A stretch of DNA of 38,292 nt from Acidilobaceae archaeon (lineage in GTDB: Archaea > Thermoproteota > Thermoprotei_A > Sulfolobales > Acidilobaceae), in contig JAPYWV010000007.1 in NCBI GenBank assembly GCA_028276165.1, positions 1-38,292 on the forward strand, read 5' to 3'. Under the pieces are notes generated by a model. It had not been told where the DNA came from, did not search any database, and was given only the letters and a program-made list of their open reading frames with translations. The position numbers were made by a program, and so were the translations under genes. This document shows, piece by piece, positions 32,971 through 38,292 of the stretch (position 1 is its first letter; each line of letters opens with the position of its first letter).

Positions 32971-35730
32971 CTAATCCCATCTCCTTATAAGCCCTCTTCC
33001 AGGCCACCAGTTGTATCTTCCTAGCAGTGACATTATGGCTGGTACTATTACCGGTCTTACTATGAATGTATCTATTAGTATTGATGTTGCTACCGTTAGC
33101 CCCACCTGTCTTAGTAGTGTTACCTCTGTTAGGAGTAGTGATGAGAATGCCCCTGCTAGTATGAGGCCACACACTGTTATCGCAACCCCCGTCCTCTCCA
33201 CGGCTTCCAGTATCGCTCTGTCCTGATCCCCTCCCCTCTCGTACTCCTCTCTTATCCTCGATGTAAGGAATACATCGTAGTCCATCCCCAGGGTTACCAT
33301 GAGGCCTAGGACTACTATCGGGGTTACCCAGTATATCGGGGATCTTATCTGGGAGCCGTAGGCTGGTGTTTCTACTAGGTAGTGGAAGGCTATTGTTGTT
33401 ATTGCTAGGCTTAACACCGCACTGAAGGCTACCGTTACAGCTAGCCTTAATGGTACGAGAACCGACCCCATGCCCGCTATGAGGTATGCTATTATGAGCG
33501 CTAATGCTAATGGTAGTGTTATCTTAAAGTAACTCGACATTATAGAGTTAACAGCGTCAACTCTTAGGGCTGTAAACCCTGTTACCATAGACCTCTCGTC
33601 AAGGGGTTTAATGGCACCCCTTATGCTCTCCACTAGCTTGAAAACCCTGTCATCGAGGGGGTCTACTGGGAGCCCCACGTTTAATATTGTGTGGCCGTCA
33701 CCCCTGCTTATCAACGCATCCCCGGCTATCAAGCTTTGTCTCCTGAACTCCTCCAAGACAAACTCTGGGTTGCTGAGACTGGTTACTATGTATGCTCTTG
33801 AGAACGCCTCCTTCGGGAACTCCGTGTAGAGCACCCTTGAAGCCTCTATGAAGCGAGAGTATGGTGGTAGCCCCAGGTGGACGTTGGCCGATGGGGGTGT
33901 TGAGGCTAGGTAGAGTGAGAGGCCTAGGACTATGGCTAGCGTAGCCGCTGTTACCAACGGTGAGAGCTTTAAGCTAACCCCGGCAACCCTCCTCAACAGA
34001 ACCCCCTGTCTAGCTGCTGGTAGCCTTAGGCTCCTAGCCGGCCAGAACACCCAGCGTTCCCCGACAACCACTAGTATTGCTGGTAGGAGCGTGTAGCTTG
34101 CTAGGAATGATGTTGCAGCAGCTATAGCTAGAGCCAAACCTATACCCCTCAACGCCTCCTGTGGTGTGAGTACGTAGGCTGTGAAGCCTAGGACTACGGC
34201 TACACCACCAAGCGTTAGAGCTCTCCCAGCCCTCCTCCAGGCCTGGTATACAGCTTCATCCCAAGTGTAACCCTTAGACCTCTCCTCAACAACCCTGAAT
34301 AGGTAGAATACACAGTAGTCAACAGTTATACCGAAGACAACGGGTATCATGACAACCCTGGCTAAATAGTAGACATCCACGTACAAGGCGGCTATGCTTA
34401 AGAGGCCCATCGCCACTATTAGAGAGAACGCTGTAGATACCAGTATGAATATCGGGGAGGCGATGCTACCTAGGAGGACTACTAGAAGGCCCACGACCAG
34501 AGCTGCCGTAGCGACATCAATTCTCCTAACCTCCCTCTCAGTACTCTCACCTAGGTCGGCGAAGAGGGTTAGGGTTCCATGGTAGTAGAGCTCCCCAACA
34601 ACACCCCTAAGCTTCCCGTCAATGGTATTAAGTAACCTACGTGACATGTCAATAGGGATGGACTCGTTGAAGTAAACGTAGACTATAGCGTAACGCTCTG
34701 ATATAAGGCTCCTCCTAACAGCATCTGGGATAACATCGGGATACCTAGCTATACTGGTGATATAGCCTCTACACACCTCCCCAACAATCCTCCTAGCATC
34801 ATCTAATGATAAACCTGTAGTTGCCGACTTGTTTAGAGTTCTTTCGAGAGCCTCAGCCATACACCTGTCAGTCTTAGCCGTTAGCCCTGACTTCACATAC
34901 TCAAGAGCCCCCCTCCTTGGATCCTCAAGGAGCATCTGGAACCAGGTGAAGGTAACATTACGCTCCCCCAAACCACTAGCTTTATAAACGTAGCGTGCTA
35001 TGGCGTTAGGGTCGCTATAATTGTATAGATCGAAGGCCTCCACCACCCCAGCTAGTTTTGGGTCGTAGGCTCTAGCAAGATCCACTATAGCTCTCCTAGC
35101 AGCCTCCTCAGGTTTCATCTCGGCAACGTAGATCTTAAACAGTCTATGAAACCACTCCAAAGCCTCCCGTTGCTCCTGGGGGACGAGGGGTTTAAGCTTC
35201 TCATAAGCATACTCCGCTGGATCCCCCAGGCCCTTCCCAACAGCCTCCCAGTATGCTTTGATGTAGAGTGAAGCTAGACCATAAGTTCTATTCAGTATAG
35301 CCTCAACCCAGGCATAGGCCTCCCTGGCCTTCAAACCAGCCTCCTCAAGTGATCTATGGAAATCCAATGCTGTGGTAAGGGCTGTTGAAAGGTTACCCTC
35401 AACATAGCCTAGCACTAGTTTGTAGACACCATGGGGGCCTAGGAGCTCGTAACCCTTGAGGCCCATGCTATCTAAAACCTCCCTCAAACCCTCCTCAACG
35501 CTCTTGGACACGTTGAGGCTCCATGGAGAGTATATGATGAGGAGGGTATCACCGATAGGGTAGCCTGAACGCTCTAGCAGGAGGAGCCCCTCGTAGCTCT
35601 CAGAACCCCGTGGGAGGAACGCCTCCTCACTATAGGTAAGCCTCTCACCAAGCCTGACAGCCTGTGTGGAGAGGAGTACTAGTGCTAAAACCCACAAGCC
35701 CAGCGATATATACGCTACCCTAGACCTCAC
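32971..35730 (-). CDS. RND/MMPL-family exporter
   Basis: A 919-aa protein with the RND duplication: TM1, a large extracellular loop (residues ~30-370), a bundle of five helices (~385-555, with VVLLGSIASPIFILV and GITVDYCVFYLF), a second TM and loop, and a second bundle (~715-900, with GLMVTLGMDYDVFLTSRI). The two (G)xxxDYxxF/DYDVF segments carry the proton-relay Asp residues typical of MMPL/SecDF-like transporters. It is likely to export lipids or other hydrophobic compounds by proton force. GTG 35730 overlaps the stop of the methyltransferase gene by 4 bases, with GGAGGGTGAG as ribosome site. Confidence 0.9.
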   Translation of the reverse strand: MRSRVAYISLGLWVLALVLLSTQAVRLGERLTYSEEAFLPRGSESYEGLLLLERSGYPIGDTLLIIYSPWSLNVSKSVEEGLREVLDSMGLKGYELLGPHGVYKLVLGYVEGNLSTALTTALDFHRSLEEAGLKAREAYAWVEAILNRTYGLASLYIKAYWEAVGKGLGDPAEYAYEKLKPLVPQEQREALEWFHRLFKIYVAEMKPEEAARRAIVDLARAYDPKLAGVVEAFDLYNYSDPNAIARYVYKASGLGERNVTFTWFQMLLEDPRRGALEYVKSGLTAKTDRCMAEALERTLNKSATTGLSLDDARRIVGEVCRGYITSIARYPDVIPDAVRRSLISERYAIVYVYFNESIPIDMSRRLLNTIDGKLRGVVGELYYHGTLTLFADLGESTEREVRRIDVATAALVVGLLVVLLGSIASPIFILVSTAFSLIVAMGLLSIAALYVDVYYLARVVMIPVVFGITVDYCVFYLFRVVEERSKGYTWDEAVYQAWRRAGRALTLGGVAVVLGFTAYVLTPQEALRGIGLALAIAAATSFLASYTLLPAILVVVGERWVFWPARSLRLPAARQGVLLRRVAGVSLKLSPLVTAATLAIVLGLSLYLASTPPSANVHLGLPPYSRFIEASRVLYTEFPKEAFSRAYIVTSLSNPEFVLEEFRRQSLIAGDALISRGDGHTILNVGLPVDPLDDRVFKLVESIRGAIKPLDERSMVTGFTALRVDAVNSIMSSYFKITLPLALALIIAYLIAGMGSVLVPLRLAVTVAFSAVLSLAITTIAFHYLVETPAYGSQIRSPIYWVTPIVVLGLMVTLGMDYDVFLTSRIREEYERGGDQDRAILEAVERTGVAITVCGLILAGAFSSLLLTEVTLLRQVGLTVATSILIDTFIVRPVIVPAIMSLLGRYNWWPGRGLIRRWD

Positions 35731-36311
35731 CCTCCACCCCCCTTAATAGCCTTAACACACACGAAACCCTTACCTCTAACCTCGCTGGATGGCTCCTCTA
35801 AACGAGGCTCCTCGAATGGAGAGTAGCTTAGGGTGCCCATAGACTCTACGATCTCGAACCCTGATGCCCTTATTAGCTCCTCATGTTCTCCCAGTGTCAG
35901 GAACCTGGCTTTAGAGTAGAAGGGGTGACCCTCAAAGCCCAGTCTAGTGTAATGCTCGCCCCAAGGGGAGTCTCGTGGGACTATACATGACACCAGGACA
36001 CCTCCCATCCTCAAAACCCTAAACGATTCTTCGAGAACCCTGGCTGGATCATCTACAAAGCATAATGTCACCACTATGAGCACTGTTCCTATAACCTCGT
36101 TTCTGAACGGCATGCTCTCCCCTACTCCTCTAACAAGCAACCCTACCCCCCTCATCCTAGCTATCTCTAGCATCTTCATCGACGGGTCTAAGCCAGCCTC
36201 AGCTCCAACCTTCCCTGCAAAGTACCCCGTCCCCACTCCAACCTCTAGTATGGGCCGTGGAGCTCTGCTAACCATCAGCTTTACGAGTTTAACCTCATTC
36301 TCAGCTGTCAC
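35727..36311 (-). CDS. Class I SAM-dependent methyltransferase, small-molecule type
   Basis: A Rossmann-fold methyltransferase: motif I ILEVGVGTGYFAGKVG (residues 18-33), the D in GLDPSMKMLEIA, the motif around SMPFRNEVIGTVLIV and VLRMGGVLVS. The substrate is unknown. The first standard start is GTG 36311, but the same frame upstream (to a TGA at 36387-36385) reads LFDELHERYDRWFERN, the typical N-terminal cap of this family. No ATG, GTG or TTG lies in that extension, and a good ribosome site AGGTGAG is at 36389-36383. The protein probably starts at a non-standard codon there, or the gene has lost its start. It follows the GluRS gene directly and couples to the exporter gene. Confidence 0.85.
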   Translation of the reverse strand: MTAENEVKLVKLMVSRAPRPILEVGVGTGYFAGKVGAEAGLDPSMKMLEIARMRGVGLLVRGVGESMPFRNEVIGTVLIVVTLCFVDDPARVLEESFRVLRMGGVLVSCIVPRDSPWGEHYTRLGFEGHPFYSKARFLTLGEHEELIRASGFEIVESMGTLSYSPFEEPRLEEPSSEVRGKGFVCVKAIKGGGG

Positions 36312-36389
36312 CAGGTTTCTCTCAAACCACCTATCATACCTCTCGTGTAGTTCATCGAATAGGGGGGCTGTCGACGTGTGTACTCACCT

Positions 36390-38114
36390 CTACTCGTGTA
36401 TTAGGAATGCCTTGTAGCTTCCATCCTCCTCTACCCTATCGATCCTTATGAACCCGAATCTTACCAGTTGTAGTTTCGAGTCTACCTTGTAGGCTTTTAA
36501 CGTGTTTTCAGCGTATCCTTCGATCTTCTTCATTTCGAGTCCCTCTGGTTTATAGATTGTTAGTTTTACTGCATCCCTCTTGGGAACCCATTGTATTATC
36601 TGTAGCTTCCTCTCCCTAGCGTACCTTAGATCCCTCGATGTCATGATGGCCCTGCCTCCCTCTAGTTTAACGTTAACCGCTCCCATTAGCCTCACCTCTC
36701 CTAGCTTCACGTCATCCTTGTTTACCATTATTACATCCCCCCTGCAGAGCCTTATGACCCTCTTCTCAGGCCTCTCCGGGTGGTATGGGATTTCAGCGTC
36801 TACACAGTCCCCCTCGTATACGAGCTCCTCCGGGTTATTTACATACATTATCCTATCGGCTATGGGGTCTAGGAGCTTCCTGTTTATCGATGCTAGGTTA
36901 GCCCAGCTTATCGTTGCATCCGTCTCCTTAGCTCCAACGCTTAGTATGAGCTCCCTTATAGCCTCGGGCAATATGCCCCTCCTCCTTAGAGCAGCTATGG
37001 TCCCAAACCTCGGGTCATCGTATCCTAGGAACTTCTCGGGCTCCCTTGATAGGAGCTCCCTTATCTTACTCTTACTGAGTATGAAGCCTTCGAGCTTAAG
37101 CCTGCCAATGTGCACGAAGACGGGGGGGCTCCATGACATGCAGTTGTACACGTATAGCTGTTTAACCGTGTTAACCTCATGCTCCCTCCCTCTAATCACG
37201 TGGGTTACACCCATTAGGTGATCGTCAACGCTTACAGCGTAATTGTACGTAGGCCATACAATGTACTTGCTACCCACGATAGGGTGGGGGTACCTGGTTG
37301 TATCGATTATCCTAAGAGCCACCCAATCCCTAACACTCGGGTTGGGGTGCCTCGGGTCTGTTTTAACCCTAACAACAGCCTCCCCTTCATCGTAGGCGCC
37401 CTCAAGCATCCTATCAAACTGCTCTAGATGCCAGCTTGGATCCCTATCTCTATCAGGGCAGTAGGAGCCTTCAGATAGAAGCTTCTTACCCTCATCCCCG
37501 CAGAGGTCTACGTAGGCACAACCCCTCCTTATCATCTCCCTAGCTATATCATAATAGATGTTTAACCTCAAACTCTGGATGTACTCTTCATGCCATACAA
37601 CCCCAAGCCACCTTAAATCCTCCCTTATAGCATCGTAGACCTCTCTCAACGGGGTCTTAGTTCTAGGATCCGTGTCCTCAAACCTGAGGATCATCTTACC
37701 CTTGTACATCTTAGCGTACTCGCTACACAGTATAGCAGGCCTAGCGTTACCAAGGTGTATGTAGAAGTCGGGGTTGGGAGCAAACCTAACAACAACCCTC
37801 CCCTCAACAGCACCAGGTAATGGTTGGAGGACCCTCCTCTCCTCAACCCTAACCTTCTCCTCCAGGAGCTCCGGGAACTCCGTCTTAAGCTTGCTCAGCT
37901 GCTCCTCTAAGCTCAACCTATTAACTTCGTCGACAACCTTCTTAACGATCTCAACTATAACCCTAGCCTGAGCTCTAAACTCCGGGTGATCGCCGAGTAG
38001 CATGGACATTACACTATCAACTCTAGCCCTACCGCTATGCCTAACAGCATCTCTGAGAGCATATCCCCATACGAGTTGCTCAAGAGAGTTCAAGGGGGCT
38101 AGCACCCAACACAT
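36390..38114 (-). CDS. gltX: Glutamyl-tRNA synthetase (archaeal type)
   Basis: Charges tRNA with glutamate. The class I signatures are present: the HIGH motif as HLGN (H120-N123, in PNPDFYIHLGNAR) and KMSKS as LSKSK near 345-349. The N-terminal ~100 residues are the archaeal extension and the C-terminal part is the beta-barrel anticodon-binding type shared with GlnRS. In archaea this enzyme often also charges tRNA-Gln with Glu for GatDE. Length 574 aa. ATG 38114 sits just downstream of the expected transcript start of an A/T-rich box at about 38141-38151; in-frame GTG 38105 is an alternative. Confidence 0.95.
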   Translation of the reverse strand: MCWVLAPLNSLEQLVWGYALRDAVRHSGRARVDSVMSMLLGDHPEFRAQARVIVEIVKKVVDEVNRLSLEEQLSKLKTEFPELLEEKVRVEERRVLQPLPGAVEGRVVVRFAPNPDFYIHLGNARPAILCSEYAKMYKGKMILRFEDTDPRTKTPLREVYDAIREDLRWLGVVWHEEYIQSLRLNIYYDIAREMIRRGCAYVDLCGDEGKKLLSEGSYCPDRDRDPSWHLEQFDRMLEGAYDEGEAVVRVKTDPRHPNPSVRDWVALRIIDTTRYPHPIVGSKYIVWPTYNYAVSVDDHLMGVTHVIRGREHEVNTVKQLYVYNCMSWSPPVFVHIGRLKLEGFILSKSKIRELLSREPEKFLGYDDPRFGTIAALRRRGILPEAIRELILSVGAKETDATISWANLASINRKLLDPIADRIMYVNNPEELVYEGDCVDAEIPYHPERPEKRVIRLCRGDVIMVNKDDVKLGEVRLMGAVNVKLEGGRAIMTSRDLRYARERKLQIIQWVPKRDAVKLTIYKPEGLEMKKIEGYAENTLKAYKVDSKLQLVRFGFIRIDRVEEDGSYKAFLIHE

Positions 38115-38152
38115 GTTTTTGGTAGTTAGAGCCTTTTACACTAAACTTTAAC

Positions 38153-38292
38153 TCAACCCTTTGCTCTCTCAAGGATCCTGTAATCTTTCGCTATCACGAA
38201 GACATACGTTGGGGGTACTAGCGGCTCCCACGCTATGTACGCTACCACCCCCCTCGTCCTAGCCCTCTTAGTCCTAGTCTCACCCTTCCTGG
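38153..38292 (-). CDS. C-terminal 46 codons of a gene running off the window, unknown product
   Basis: On the minus strand the last bases of the window encode an open frame ending at TGA 38155-38153, with a basic stretch (RKGETRTKRARTRG) followed by VVAYIAWEPLVPPTYVFVI and KDYRILERAKG. The composition and codon use are those of a real gene. It ends about 40 bp upstream of gltX on the same strand. Too little is visible to name it. Confidence 0.65.
   Translation of the reverse strand, partial: RKGETRTKRARTRGVVAYIAWEPLVPPTYVFVIAKDYRILERAKG

Noticed and set aside
1-38292. CRISPR arrays, tRNA or rRNA genes, insertion sequences
   Set aside because: No regularly spaced repeats, no T-arm consensus in a cloverleaf context, no transposase frame or terminal inverted repeats seen.

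Overview
The window reads as chromosomal DNA of a hyperthermophilic archaeon, most likely from Thermoproteota (Crenarchaeota). The reasons are a full-length reverse gyrase, an archaeal-type GluRS, a DRG-type GTPase with a TGS domain, TldD/PmbA, AGG/AGA and CTA/ATA codon preference, A/T-rich TATA elements, many GTG/TTG starts, and GGTGA-type Shine-Dalgarno sites inside operons. I cannot name the genus from the sequence alone.

Layout. Bases 1-15,100 are mainly housekeeping genes: an unknown protein, a DRG-type GTPase, a dolichol/phytol-kinase-like membrane protein, an AbrB-PhoU regulator, a nitrilase-fold protein lacking its catalytic residues, reverse gyrase, a divergent histone-deacetylase-family enzyme, the TldE/TldD pair and a class III aminotransferase. 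Two spaces hold no intact gene: 1903-2200 (GC-rich, hairpin-forming, between convergent genes) and 4010-4549 (possible decayed coding sequence). At 15,224-15,616 lies a broken retropepsin-like gene with an in-frame TAG and an altered active site.

Defence island, about 15,941-28,073. A tightly packed minus-strand run of six genes combines a type I restriction-modification system (hsdM-hsdS-hsdR), a small HELIH metallopeptidase, a TaqI-like adenine methyltransferase and a putative restriction endonuclease. Divergently transcribed from it, across a 174-bp region with back-to-back TATA boxes and an imperfect inverted repeat, is a two-gene operon: an unrecognised 258-residue protein and a 749-residue long Argonaute. 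The Argonaute keeps the first PIWI aspartate and the terminal histidine, but has Asn where the second catalytic Asp is expected, so it is probably a non-cleaving guide-binding protein. The partner gene is one base upstream and is the obvious candidate effector or accessory. This pair is the best candidate for an undescribed system here.

Transport region, 28,191-35,730. A possible 39-residue microprotein gene is followed by a TctA-like permease with a small two-helix partner (no TctC binding protein visible), a sodium/solute symporter with its small DUF3311-like partner, and a divergent regulator that joins a winged helix to a substrate-binding-protein-like domain. A 919-residue RND/MMPL exporter follows.

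Right end, 35,727-38,292. A SAM methyltransferase whose conserved N-terminus lacks a standard start codon, the glutamyl-tRNA synthetase, and the last 46 codons of a gene that runs off the window.
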